From the NCBI RefSeq assembly GCF_002272015.1, contig NZ_NPBY01000045.1:62001-126000 (forward strand): 64,000 nt of DNA, written 5' to 3'. A model generated the notes under the pieces. It had not been told where the DNA came from. It saw nothing but the letters and a program-made list of their open reading frames with translations, and did no database searches. Position 1 is the stretch's first letter; each line of letters begins with the position of its first letter. Position numbers and translations under genes: made by a program. This document shows, in pieces, positions 8,837 to 17,355 of this stretch. The DNA is from Paenibacillus campinasensis (lineage in GTDB: Bacteria > Bacillota > Bacilli > Paenibacillales > Paenibacillaceae).

Positions 8837-9859
8837 TCAATCAGGCTGCATGGCTTTCAAAATATACCGCTCCAGCAGCATTCTCGGATTTCTCCAGCGG
8901 CTGACCCTGCTGTCGGCTGTGAAAACAACAACAGCGTCCAGCTCCGGAAAGAGATACATTTGCTGACCGCCATGCCCGTGGGCCAGGGCATATCTGAACC
9001 CTGAGAGCTGTCCGTTCCACCATTGATACCCGTAATCGCCGAAAGCGCCGTACCCTTTGGTTTGAGGCGCAAGGGCTTCCTCGAGCCAGTCGGAGGGGAT
9101 GACGGCCTGCTGATTCCAGCGACCGCCCTCCAGGCAGCATACACCGATTTTGGCCATATCTCTTGAAGTCAGATACAGGCCAACATGACCCATCGAGTGC
9201 CCTTCCGGGCTCGGGGACCAGACGGCGTGGCGAATGCCGAGGGGGCTGAACAGATGCCGGGTCGCATAGGCGTGTGCGGGAATGCCTGTGCTCTCGCTAA
9301 TGACAACGGACAGCAGATAGGAGTCGATGCTGCGGTACTGGAACTGGCCGATCTCCGCTTCCTGGATCGGGAGGGACAGAGCGAAGGCTGTCCAGTTCCG
9401 GGAGCGGTGAAAGCGGCGGATGAGCGGCTCGCCGAGTTTGGTGCCCGTCTGCCAGGCGAAGCCGGAGGTCATGGTCAGCAGGTGGCGGATCGTAATCCGG
9501 CCGAGCATGGGCGAGGCGTGCGGCGGCACAAACCTTGATAGTACGGAAGAGACGGATTTCTCCAGTGGCGGAAGCTCTCCGCGTGCATTTGCAATACCGG
9601 CAAGCAGGGATGTCACGCTTTTGGTCGCTGATCGGAGATCATTCAGGGAAGCGAGCGCATGACCGCCATAATAGCGCTCATAAATCAGCTTGCGGTGGCG
9701 GATGAGCAGGAAGCTGCGCATACGGGGATAACGCTCATGGATGAGCGCATCGGTCTTGTCCAGCATGCGGCGATCGACAGCGCATTCCTCTGGATCCGCA
9801 CACGAAATAGAGGGGACGGCCTCCGGAGGGCAGATGAATAAAGGGCTGGGAGCATCCAT
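8837..9859 (-). CDS. Serine hydrolase, beta-lactamase class C family
   Basis: A 340-aa cytoplasmic-looking enzyme of the penicillin-binding/beta-lactamase fold. The nucleophile motif S-x-x-K is seen in S-A-T-K-S-V, followed by a Y-x-N-type position (R-S-I-D-S-Y) and a late H-G-H-G-G-Q motif in place of K-T-G. This set is typical of EstB/6-aminohexanoate-dimer-hydrolase-like esterases rather than true beta-lactamases. No signal peptide is seen. Start: ATG 9859 has AAAGGAGG at ideal spacing, so the ATG at 9904 is rejected. Substrate unknown. Confidence 0.85.
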   Translation of the reverse strand: MDAPSPLFICPPEAVPSISCADPEECAVDRRMLDKTDALIHERYPRMRSFLLIRHRKLIYERYYGGHALASLNDLRSATKSVTSLLAGIANARGELPPLEKSVSSVLSRFVPPHASPMLGRITIRHLLTMTSGFAWQTGTKLGEPLIRRFHRSRNWTAFALSLPIQEAEIGQFQYRSIDSYLLSVVISESTGIPAHAYATRHLFSPLGIRHAVWSPSPEGHSMGHVGLYLTSRDMAKIGVCCLEGGRWNQQAVIPSDWLEEALAPQTKGYGAFGDYGYQWWNGQLSGFRYALAHGHGGQQMYLFPELDAVVVFTADSRVSRWRNPRMLLERYILKAMQPD

Positions 9860-10200
9860 GATGAACCTCCTTTCCGATTGCAGGCTTGGGCAATTCTTAG
9901 CCATATCTTAACCAGAAGACGGCTGAATGCTTGCATAGGATGCCGATCTAAAAAAATCAGCCTGGAAAAACATTTTTTGGGAAAGATGAAACAATCCGAA
10001 GAATATGATACAATAAATTAATGATTCAGCTGTTTGCTTTCAGGTTATTGTAGTGTCAGGTGCATTGGTAAGTTGCTGAATATCAACCTAATCGTTCACC
10101 ACAAGAACTGCAGTAAGGCTTCACAACTCAATTTAAGGTAGATCTTTTCGGCATTCTCTAAACGGAGCAGTTTATTTCCACGTTTTGGGAGGGATCCATC
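9860..10200. other. Intergenic region between divergent genes
   Basis: 341 bp with no convincing frame. It holds an extended -10 candidate on the plus strand, TG-A-TACAAT (10006-10014), about 190 bases before the 62-aa gene. No other structure was noticed. Confidence 0.4.
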
Positions 10201-10389
10201 ATGGCAACGAAAGGTCACAATGAGGTAAAGGAAAGTCTGCGGGAAATGACACGAATTTTCCGGCCTAAAGATCCGAAAAAATTTGTAAAGGAGTACGTCC
10301 GGAAATATCATATTATGGGAGGGTACGAAGAAGAGCTCACTCTCGTCGTGGAGAACGAGTTGGGTAAATTAAATTCCTCTGTTTCGTAA
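10201..10389 (+). CDS. Small conserved-looking protein, unknown function
   Basis: A 62-aa basic protein rich in Lys, Arg and Glu, with two predicted helices and the stretch F-R-P-K-D-P-K-K-F-V-K-E-Y-V. It has no signal, membrane or metal motif. GGGAGG lies seven bases before the ATG, and a terminator follows, which supports a real single-gene unit. I do not recognise the family. Confidence 0.65.
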   Translation: MATKGHNEVKESLREMTRIFRPKDPKKFVKEYVRKYHIMGGYEEELTLVVENELGKLNSSVS

Positions 10390-10475
10390 TATTGATTGCA
10401 CCTGGATAAGCATCGCTGAAAGCATCATGTAGACATTGATTTTATGGTTTGAACCATTTGGTCTTGAATATGGTT

Positions 10476-10514
10476 AACCGTTTTTGGGGTGAATGCCCTG
10501 GAAACGGTTTTTTT
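10476..10514 (+). terminator. Terminator between the 62-aa gene and map
   Basis: AACCGTTT (10476-10483) pairs with AAACGGTT (10502-10509), followed by T to 10514. It lies 60 bases before map, so it could also work as an attenuator for map. Confidence 0.8.
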
Positions 10515-10575
10515 GCTTTTTCCTTGCATATATTGGTTAGAAGTCAATTCAGAAGGCGAGGGGAAGCAAGTCAAC

Positions 10576-11331
10576 ATGGGAAAAGTAACGCTGAAGAGTG
10601 CGGAGGAGATCGGCTATATACGGCAGGCAGGTTCCTTACTGGCGGCATGCCATCAGATGATCGCCAAGCGAATCAAGCCGGGGGTGACAACACTGGAAAT
10701 CGACCGGCTGGTGGAGCAGTACCTGGAGCGGGAAGGGGCTTATCCGGAGCAGAAGGGATATAAAGGGTATCGCTTCGCGACCTGCGCATCGGTCAATGAA
10801 GTGGTGTGCCACGGCTTTCCGGATGATCGCCCGCTGGCGGACGGGGATGTCGTAACGATAGATATTGTGGTGAACAAGAACGGCTGGCTGGCCGATTCGG
10901 GCTGGACCTATGAGGTTGGACAGGTGGCACCGGAGGTTAAGCGGCTGATGAACCGGACCAAGGAAGCGATGTACAAAGGTATCGAGAAGGTGCGCCACGG
11001 CGTTCCGCTGGGTGATGTCGGTCATGCAATGGAGACCGTGGCAGAAGAGGAAGGCTACGGTATCGTTAAAGCGCTGGTCGGACACGGCATCGGTCGAAGC
11101 CTGCATGAGCCGCCGGATGTGCCGAGCTTTGGAACACCGGGGAAGGGGCTCATGCTGAAAGAGGGGATGGTCATCACCGTGGAGCCCGTATTTACGCTCG
11201 GTCCGACAGGAGCTGTATACTGGGGCGATGATGGCTGGACGATCACGTCCGCGGACGGTAGCGTCGGCGTTCAATATGAGCATACCGTCGCCGTGACGAG
11301 AAATGGCCCCATCATCTTAACGGGATTATAA
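10576..11331 (+). CDS. map: Methionine aminopeptidase, type I
   Basis: A 251-aa cytosolic enzyme that removes the initiator methionine. The five metal ligands of the pita-bread fold are all present: D96, D107, H170, E203 and E235, with G-H-G-I-G around H170. The start at ATG 10576 (M-G-K-V-T-L-K-S) matches the family; upstream codons in the open frame lack similarity and cross a terminator. The gene is not next to ribosomal-protein, adk or secY genes, so it is probably the second, stand-alone MetAP seen in many Bacilli (YflG-like) rather than the essential copy. Confidence 0.93.
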   Translation: MGKVTLKSAEEIGYIRQAGSLLAACHQMIAKRIKPGVTTLEIDRLVEQYLEREGAYPEQKGYKGYRFATCASVNEVVCHGFPDDRPLADGDVVTIDIVVNKNGWLADSGWTYEVGQVAPEVKRLMNRTKEAMYKGIEKVRHGVPLGDVGHAMETVAEEEGYGIVKALVGHGIGRSLHEPPDVPSFGTPGKGLMLKEGMVITVEPVFTLGPTGAVYWGDDGWTITSADGSVGVQYEHTVAVTRNGPIILTGL

Positions 11332-11719
11332 GATGATGAAAAATATAGCATAATGAATAGGAGGATCTTCAGTGCCGATTATGGGGCGAGAAGACCCTCC
11401 TTGCTCTATGATTGCTGGAGCGGAAGTTCGGGTAAACAGTGAAAGGGCAATCAAAGGAAGAAACGAATGTCGAAAAAAGGCGAAAAGGGGGTTGGATCGA
11501 GGGTGGAAGCGATTGCAAACCCGCGTCTGGCGCGACTTTGACGACTTTTCGAACAATTTGTGAATTCCCTGTGAATGATTGACAAAAGTTACCCATGAAC
11601 TTATATTTAATAAGTGATTGTTTTAATTGACAGGATTACTTCATCCGTGATTGTGCAGGTAGATTACCGCTGTTTGCGCCGGATGGTAGTCTACGAAAAT
11701 CGAAAAGTGGGGTAGATCA
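11332..11719. other. Intergenic region upstream of ctaC
   Basis: 388 bp with no convincing gene. A short frame at 11372-11563 has no ribosome site and no recognisable product. The region holds the ctaC promoter described separately. Confidence 0.5.
11579..11607 (+). promoter_or_regulatory. Sigma-A promoter for the ctaCDEF operon
   Basis: TTGACA (11579-11584) and TATATT (11602-11607) with a 17-bp spacer, about 110 bases before ctaC. Confidence 0.8.
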
Positions 11720-12769
11720 ATGATGAAACGGTGGCAGGCAGTAAAGCGTCTTCTTCCCTTGTTAGCCATGTTTGCTTTGGTGTTATCCGGCTGCGGTCGC
11801 GAGGATCTGTCGGTCTTGAGACCACAAGGCCCGGTAGCGCAGGGCCAGCTGGATTTAATTAAGCTCTCCATTTCGATCATGGTTGTCGTTATGGTTGTGG
11901 TATTTGCAATTGCTGCTTACGTACTTGTAAAATTCCGCAGAAAAAAGGGACAAGACGAAGTACCTGAACAGGTTGAAGGGAACTTCAAACTGGAAGTGAT
12001 TTGGACGGCGATTCCGCTGCTTCTCGTGCTTATCCTTGCAGTTCCTACCATTCAAAAGGTATTTGCATACGACCAGATTGATTGGAACGATCCGGAGGCC
12101 GTGAAGGTAGAGGTTACAGGACACCAGTTCTGGTGGGAATTCTATTATCCTGACCATGATATCAGAACAGCGCAGGAGCTTGTTATTCCTGTAGGCAAGA
12201 AAATTGCATTTCAATTGAAAACAAACGATGTGCTTCATTCCTTCTGGGTTCCATCTCTTGGCGGTAAGAGAGACACGAATACGGAGGGCACAGTGAACTA
12301 CCTGACGCTGATTGCCGATAACGAGAATACATACATTGGCAAGTGTGCGGAGCTGTGCGGTGCGTCTCACGCTTATATGGAATTCCGGGTGAAAGCGGTT
12401 GATGATGCTACGTTTGATGCATGGGTTAATGCATTCAAACAGCCGGCCGTGCTTCCTGCAGATACGGAGCTTGCTGAGAAATTCAGAACCAACTGTCTTT
12501 CCTGCCACGCTGTGGGCGACCAAGGTGGTCCGATTGGACCGAGCCTGACCGGCATCGGATCGCGTGAGACCATAGCAAGTATCTTGCTGAACGATATAAG
12601 CGGCGCAGAGGGCAGCAAGCCGGTAAAAGACAACCTGGTGGAATGGCTGATGGACCCACAGGCTGTTAAACCTGGCAACACGATGCCTGATCCTAAGGAT
12701 CTCGGATTCAGCGACGAGGAAATCGAGCAGATTGCTGAATACCTGGCCAATTATAAGTTGGATTATTAA
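11720..12769 (+). CDS. ctaC: Cytochrome c oxidase subunit II with fused cytochrome c domain
   Basis: A 349-aa lipoprotein subunit of a caa3-type oxidase. The signal ends in a lipobox V-L-S-G-C25, two membrane helices follow (about 45-70 and 90-110), then the cupredoxin domain with the CuA ligands (C209-x3-C213-x3-H217, after the H-Q-F-W-W-E motif). A C-terminal cytochrome c domain carries C259-L-S-C-H263 and a later Met ligand. It takes electrons from cytochrome c and passes them to heme a in subunit I. It is the first gene of ctaCDEF, with ctaD 32 bp downstream. Confidence 0.96.
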   Translation: MMKRWQAVKRLLPLLAMFALVLSGCGREDLSVLRPQGPVAQGQLDLIKLSISIMVVVMVVVFAIAAYVLVKFRRKKGQDEVPEQVEGNFKLEVIWTAIPLLLVLILAVPTIQKVFAYDQIDWNDPEAVKVEVTGHQFWWEFYYPDHDIRTAQELVIPVGKKIAFQLKTNDVLHSFWVPSLGGKRDTNTEGTVNYLTLIADNENTYIGKCAELCGASHAYMEFRVKAVDDATFDAWVNAFKQPAVLPADTELAEKFRTNCLSCHAVGDQGGPIGPSLTGIGSRETIASILLNDISGAEGSKPVKDNLVEWLMDPQAVKPGNTMPDPKDLGFSDEEIEQIAEYLANYKLDY

Positions 12770-12801
12770 TACAGCAAGAACTTTTAAAGGGGGTACACAC
12801 C

Positions 12802-14700
12802 TTGGCTCATGCTCATGCTCACGGCCATAGCGTAAAACGCTACACGGGGTTGATGGACTGGATTACGACCGTCGACCATAAGAAAATCGGAATACTGTAC
12901 CTGCTTGCGGGAGCTTTCTTTTTTGGCATCGGCGGTATCGAGGCAATTCTGATCCGGATCCAGCTGATCAAGCCGATGAACGATTTCGTCTCCGCACAGG
13001 TATTCAATGAATTGATTACGATGCACGGAACAACGATGATCTTCCTGGGCGTCATGCCGATCATCTTTGCATTGATGAATGCGATCATACCGCTTCAGAT
13101 CGGCGCGCGGGACGTTGCGTTTCCGTTCCTGAACTCGCTCGGCTTCTGGACATTCTTGTTCGGCGGACTTCTGCTTAACCTGAGCTGGATTATGGGCGGT
13201 GCACCGGATGCGGGCTGGACGGCGTACACGCCGCTCTCCTCCACGGAGTATTCGACGACACGAGGGGTCGACTTCTATACGATCGGCTTGCAGATTGCCG
13301 GTCTCGGCACCCTGATCGGCGGTATCAACTTCCTCGTGACCATCATTACGATGCGCGCACCGGGAATGTCCTTCATGAGAATGCCGATGTTCACTTGGAC
13401 GGCGTTCATTACATCGGCGATGATTTTGTTTGCTTTCCCTGCAATTACGGTAGGACTTGTACTTCTCAGCTTTGATCGTTTGCTTGGCGCGAATTTCTTC
13501 GATGTCGCATCTGGCGGTAACCCCGTATTGTGGCAGCATATTTTCTGGATTTTCGGCCATCCTGAGGTATACATTCTGATTTTGCCGGCCTTCGGTATTA
13601 TTTCAGAGGTTATTCCGACCTTCTCGCGCAAGCGTCTGTTCGGATACAGCTCCATGGTGTTTGCAACCATCCTGATCGCCTTCCTCGGCTTCATGGTATG
13701 GGCTCACCATATGTTCACAACCGGTCTCGGACCTGTTGCGAATGCGCTCTTCTCCATCGCAACGATGCTGATTGCCGTTCCGACAGGGATCAAGATCTTC
13801 AACTGGCTGTTTACGATGTGGGGCGGTCAGATTCGTTTCACAAGCGCGAACTTGTTCGCGATCGGATTTGTTCCAACATTCGTCATGGGTGGTGTAACCG
13901 GGGTTATGCTTGCTTCGGCTCCGGCTGACTTCCAGTTCCATGATACGTATTTCGTTGTTGCTCACTTCCACTACGTTATCGTAGGTGGTCTGGTGTTCGG
14001 CCTGTTCTCGGGTCTGCATTACTGGTGGCCGAAGATGTTCGGCCGCATTCTGGATGAAAGACTTGGTAAATGGACGTTCTGGACGTTTGCAATTGGCTTC
14101 CATCTGACATTCTTTGTACAGCATTTCCTTGGTCTTCTGGGTATGCAGCGGCGGATTGTATCCTACTTGCCGAATCAGCACTTTGATACGCTCAACTTGA
14201 TCAGTACGATCGGCGCATTCCTGATGGGTGTCGGTGTCATTCTGTTCCTGGTGAACGTGGTGCTGACAACGAAGAAGCCAGCCGGTGTTGCGAACGACCC
14301 TTGGGAAGACGGTCGTACCCTGGAATGGAGCATTCCATCTCCTCCGCCGGAATATAACTTCAAGCAGATTCCGCTCGTGCGCGGTATCGACGCATTCTGG
14401 AAAGAGAAGATGGCTGGCAACAAAGGCATGACGCCTGCTGAACCGGTAGGACCGATTCATATGCCGTCTCCGAGCATCCTGCCATTTGTGATGTCGGTGG
14501 GGCTGTTCATCGCAGGTCTTGGCTTCATGTTCAGTACGGAGGACTTCTCCAACGCATTCATGAGCCTGATCTTCAATAAATACATCGTTATGATTGTCGG
14601 ACTTGTAATCACCTTTGCGGCTATGGTTGCACGTTCCCTGTACGATGATCACGGCTATCATATTGAAGTTGAAGAACTGGAAGAGGAGGGGAAAGCATGA
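12802..14700 (+). CDS. ctaD: Cytochrome c oxidase subunit I
   Basis: A 632-aa integral membrane subunit with 12 or more helices, holding heme a and the heme a3-CuB site where oxygen is reduced. Typical motifs are present: W-x-x-T-V-D-H-K near the N-terminus, the H-P-E-V-Y CuB/Tyr loop, and H-D-T-Y-F-V-V-A-H-F-H-Y with the heme ligands. The start is TTG 12802 behind AAAGGGGGT, and the N-terminus is His-rich (A-H-A-H-A-H-G-H). It overlaps ctaE by four bases (ATGA), showing tight translational coupling. Confidence 0.97.
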   Translation: MAHAHAHGHSVKRYTGLMDWITTVDHKKIGILYLLAGAFFFGIGGIEAILIRIQLIKPMNDFVSAQVFNELITMHGTTMIFLGVMPIIFALMNAIIPLQIGARDVAFPFLNSLGFWTFLFGGLLLNLSWIMGGAPDAGWTAYTPLSSTEYSTTRGVDFYTIGLQIAGLGTLIGGINFLVTIITMRAPGMSFMRMPMFTWTAFITSAMILFAFPAITVGLVLLSFDRLLGANFFDVASGGNPVLWQHIFWIFGHPEVYILILPAFGIISEVIPTFSRKRLFGYSSMVFATILIAFLGFMVWAHHMFTTGLGPVANALFSIATMLIAVPTGIKIFNWLFTMWGGQIRFTSANLFAIGFVPTFVMGGVTGVMLASAPADFQFHDTYFVVAHFHYVIVGGLVFGLFSGLHYWWPKMFGRILDERLGKWTFWTFAIGFHLTFFVQHFLGLLGMQRRIVSYLPNQHFDTLNLISTIGAFLMGVGVILFLVNVVLTTKKPAGVANDPWEDGRTLEWSIPSPPPEYNFKQIPLVRGIDAFWKEKMAGNKGMTPAEPVGPIHMPSPSILPFVMSVGLFIAGLGFMFSTEDFSNAFMSLIFNKYIVMIVGLVITFAAMVARSLYDDHGYHIEVEELEEEGKA

Positions 14701-15320
14701 CATCACACGCTGAACATGTAAACGGCGAACTTCCTCATGAGCCCGAAAAAGCAACGCTGGAGGGCCGTAATAAGGTCCTGGGCTTCTGGCTCTTCCTTGG
14801 CGGTGAAGCCGTGCTCTTCGGAACACTGTTCGCAACGTTTCTGGCGCTTCGCAACCAGAATAACGAAGGGCCGACGGCGGGTGAACTGTTCTCGCTGCCG
14901 ATTACAGCCGTTGCAACGCTGATCCTGCTTGTCAGCAGTTTGACCTCGGTGTTCGCGATTCAGGCGATGCATCGCCATAATGTGAAATCGTTGATCAACT
15001 GGCTGATCGTAACCGTTGGTCTCGGCCTCGCGTTCCTGGGTCTTGAAATTTATGAGTTTTACGAGTACATCGTTCATGAATCCTTTGATATGAAGACAAG
15101 TGCATTCTCGTCCGCATTCTATACCCTTGTCGGATTTCACGGCGCTCACGTAGCATTTGGTGTCGTCTGGATTGGAATTTTGATCGGCCAGCTGTATAGA
15201 AAAGGATTGAACGTTGTTACAGCGCCGAAGGTATATGTGTCTGCGATGTACTGGCACTTTATCGACGTTGTGTGGGTGTTCATCTTCTCGGTCGTATACC
15301 TTCTTGGAAAGGTGGCCTAA
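14697..15320 (+). CDS. ctaE: Cytochrome c oxidase subunit III
   Basis: A 207-aa membrane subunit with five helices, the usual short bacterial form. The early W-L-F-L-G-G-E-A-V-L-F-G-T-L-F-A segment, the conserved Glu in the middle helix, and G-F-H-G-A-H-V are family marks. The start overlaps the ctaD stop; ctaF begins three bases after its own stop. Confidence 0.95.
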   Translation: MTSHAEHVNGELPHEPEKATLEGRNKVLGFWLFLGGEAVLFGTLFATFLALRNQNNEGPTAGELFSLPITAVATLILLVSSLTSVFAIQAMHRHNVKSLINWLIVTVGLGLAFLGLEIYEFYEYIVHESFDMKTSAFSSAFYTLVGFHGAHVAFGVVWIGILIGQLYRKGLNVVTAPKVYVSAMYWHFIDVVWVFIFSVVYLLGKVA

Positions 15321-15323
15321 GAA

Positions 15324-15644
15324 ATGACTGCAAATCAACAATCTAATGAAGTTACTGTGAAGCATCGTCATCGTCCGGAAGGCCCGGAAAAGCACATTTT
15401 GGTGTTCATCTTCTCGATCATTCTGACTGCAATCGCATTTGCGGCGGTGATGGCTGGCGGAGTAAATGCCACGTTTGCTGTAATTCTGCTGCTCGTGATG
15501 GCAGTTCTGCAGGTGTTCGTGCAGATGGGATACTGGATGCACTTGAAGGATAAGGGGCATCTGATGCCGATCCTGTTTATGATCGGCGGCTTTTTCGTAG
15601 CGAGTACGGCGATTGTCATGGCGTTGTTCTGGGTTTGGTGGTAA
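15324..15644 (+). CDS. ctaF: Cytochrome c oxidase subunit IV
   Basis: A 106-aa subunit with three membrane helices. The Q-M-G-Y-W-M-H-L-K-D pattern between helices 2 and 3 is typical of CtaF/CyoD-type subunit IV. It is the last gene of ctaCDEF, followed by a terminator, so ctaG is likely transcribed partly by readthrough or from its own promoter. Confidence 0.92.
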   Translation: MTANQQSNEVTVKHRHRPEGPEKHILVFIFSIILTAIAFAAVMAGGVNATFAVILLLVMAVLQVFVQMGYWMHLKDKGHLMPILFMIGGFFVASTAIVMALFWVWW

Positions 15645-15650
15645 AATGAA

Positions 15651-15682
15651 AAAGAGGAGGCTAATAAGCCCCCTCTTTTTTT
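15651..15682 (+). terminator. Terminator after ctaF
   Basis: 12-bp stem with one mismatch (15651-15662 with 15667-15678), AATA loop and T tract to 15682. Confidence 0.88.
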
Positions 15683-15742
15683 AAATCGTGGACATATGTC
15701 ACAATATCGACAGAATTTAACCCGTTTCGGGGAGGTTTTCGA

Positions 15743-16648
15743 ATGCTGGGCTTAGAATATTTTACTTTCGCAGATAAATGGAGTCCGCTGTTCCTGGCTT
15801 TCATGCTGGTTCTGACGGCGGTCTACTTCCTGATTGTTGGACCGCTCAGCAGCCGCTTTGAAGGCAGCGCTCCGGTATCGGCGGGCCGCAAGGTGCTGTT
15901 TGTCAGCGGCATGGCTGCTTATTACTTGGCCCAAGGCGGACCGATTGAACTGCTGGGGCACATGATGTTCTCTTTTCATATGATCAGCATGGCCTTGTCC
16001 TATCTGGTAGCGGTACCGCTGATCATTTTGGGTATTCCGGTATGGTTGTGGCGGGCCTTTGACCGGGTGAATCCGTTCAGGAAGCTCGGGTTCCTGGCGC
16101 GGCCGATTGTGTCGGCTGTGGTGTTCAACGGCTTGTTCTCGTTCTACCATATTCCGGTTGTGCATGACTTTGTCATGCTCAATTTCACGGTGCACAGAAT
16201 ATATTTCCTAATTCTGTTCATCACCTCAATGCTCATGTGGTGGGCGATTCTGAATCCGATCCCGGAAAAGGACAAGTCGTCGGGCCTGATGAAAATGGCG
16301 TACATCTTTCTGAACATGGTGCTGTTAACGCCAGCCTGTGCGCTTATTATTTTCTCAAGCCATCCGATGTATGCGACCTTCAGCGATCCGGCTGTATGGG
16401 CGAAAGCGATGGGGTACTGTGTTTCGGATACTTCTACACTTCTGACAAGCTTCAGCGGTCCGCAGGATTTCGGATATCTGGATCCGCTCATTGATCAGCG
16501 GGTAGGAGGTATTATTATGAAGTTTTTCCAGGAGATCATTTTTGCTTCGATGCTGGCTTATGTGTTCTTCCATTGGTATAAGCGAGAGAACAAGGAAGAT
16601 GATCCATTGCCGGGAGACATCCCGCCTGGAAATTTGAATCAAGCGTAA
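15743..16648 (+). CDS. ctaG: Cytochrome c oxidase assembly factor CtaG
   Basis: A 301-aa membrane protein with about seven helices. It has the caa3_CtaG family layout: an early F-T-F-A-D-K-W-S-P, M-x-F-S-F-H-M-I-S-M and H-x-M-Y-A-T-F. The family helps form active caa3 oxidase in Bacillus. The ATG lies behind GGGGAGG. A DUF420 gene follows at 24 bp, so the two assembly genes are probably coexpressed. Confidence 0.9.
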   Translation: MLGLEYFTFADKWSPLFLAFMLVLTAVYFLIVGPLSSRFEGSAPVSAGRKVLFVSGMAAYYLAQGGPIELLGHMMFSFHMISMALSYLVAVPLIILGIPVWLWRAFDRVNPFRKLGFLARPIVSAVVFNGLFSFYHIPVVHDFVMLNFTVHRIYFLILFITSMLMWWAILNPIPEKDKSSGLMKMAYIFLNMVLLTPACALIIFSSHPMYATFSDPAVWAKAMGYCVSDTSTLLTSFSGPQDFGYLDPLIDQRVGGIIMKFFQEIIFASMLAYVFFHWYKRENKEDDPLPGDIPPGNLNQA

Positions 16649-16672
16649 GCGGGTTACTGAAGGAGGACAGGC

Positions 16673-17137
16673 ATGGATATTTATACGATCTTTCCCACGA
16701 TTAGTACAGCATTTATCGTCATCAGCGCTGTGCTGGTGGCGATTGGCTGGAGACTGATTATTCAGGGAAAGCGCGAGGCTCATAAGAAAGTGATGATATG
16801 GGCGGCAATCGCAGCGATTATTTTCTTTATTATTTATTCGTCCCGTACGATATTCGTAGGGAACACGACGTGGGGCGGGCCGGATGATCTGAAGCTTTAT
16901 TATCAGATTTTCCTTGTGTTCCACATTATATTGGCTACGGTGGCAGCTGTGTTCGGGATTACAACGCTTGTCCTTGGGTTCAAGGAGAAATATGCGAAGC
17001 ACCGGAAATGGGGCCGCGTGACATCGGTCATCTGGTTTTTCACTGCCATTACAGGGGTGGCGGTATACACACTGCTGTATGTGCTGTACCCTGGCGGACA
17101 TACGAAGCCGGTATGGGAAGTCATATTCGGGATATAA
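16673..17137 (+). CDS. DUF420 membrane protein, CtaM/YozB-type oxidase assembly factor
   Basis: A 154-aa protein with four helices. The DUF420 pattern is visible: H-K-K-V-M near helix 2, L-x-x-H-I-I-L-A in helix 3 (F-H-I-I-L-A), and K-H-R-K-W-G-R after it, with His residues likely binding metal or heme. CtaM (Staphylococcus aureus) and YozB (B. subtilis) belong here and are needed for aa3-type oxidase maturation. The position behind ctaCDEFG fits. The ATG has AGGAGG upstream and a terminator follows. Confidence 0.87.
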   Translation: MDIYTIFPTISTAFIVISAVLVAIGWRLIIQGKREAHKKVMIWAAIAAIIFFIIYSSRTIFVGNTTWGGPDDLKLYYQIFLVFHIILATVAAVFGITTLVLGFKEKYAKHRKWGRVTSVIWFFTAITGVAVYTLLYVLYPGGHTKPVWEVIFGI

Positions 17138-17144
17138 GTAACAC

Positions 17145-17182
17145 AAGCACTTGTCAGAGGAATCTGACAGGTGCTTTTTTTT
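17145..17182 (+). terminator. Terminator after the DUF420 gene
   Basis: 14-bp stem with one G-U pair (17145-17158 with 17163-17176), GGAA loop and T tract to 17182. Confidence 0.92.
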
Positions 17183-17210
17183 CTTGCAGAGGAAAATTTT
17201 CGGAGGGTAA

Positions 17211-17239
17211 TTGACAGTGGAAGAAGCACACTATATACT
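17211..17239 (+). promoter_or_regulatory. Sigma-A promoter of the ABC-2 cluster
   Basis: TTGACA (17211-17216) and TATACT (17234-17239) with an ideal 17-bp spacer. The -10 box overlaps the inverted-repeat operator, so repression by the GntR protein encoded in the cluster is expected. Confidence 0.88.
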
Positions 17240-17299
17240 GTGTATAAAGATATACACAGTGAGCACAGTGAGCACAGTAATCACACTAAGCACAGTGTT
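17237..17299 (+). promoter_or_regulatory. Operator: perfect inverted repeat plus 9-bp tandem half-site repeats
   Basis: ACTGTGTATA (17237-17246) and TATACACAGT (17251-17260) form a perfect dyad around AAGA. Its right arm starts a run of five 9-bp steps, CACAGT at 17255, 17264, 17273 and 17291 and CACACT at 17282, separated by GAG, GAG, AAT and AAG. The dyad is a likely site for the YtrA-type GntR protein encoded at 18149; the reason for the tandem half-sites is unknown. Confidence 0.7.
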
Positions 17300-17355
17300 T
17301 CTTATATGCAACAACTTCGATTAGATAACGTTAACGACCAGGGAAGGTGAGTAGC

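Noticed and set aside
13603-14835. 410-codon minus-strand frame over ctaD/ctaE
   Set aside because: Antisense to well-conserved oxidase subunits, and its composition (His, Arg, Gln rich) is that of a shadow frame.
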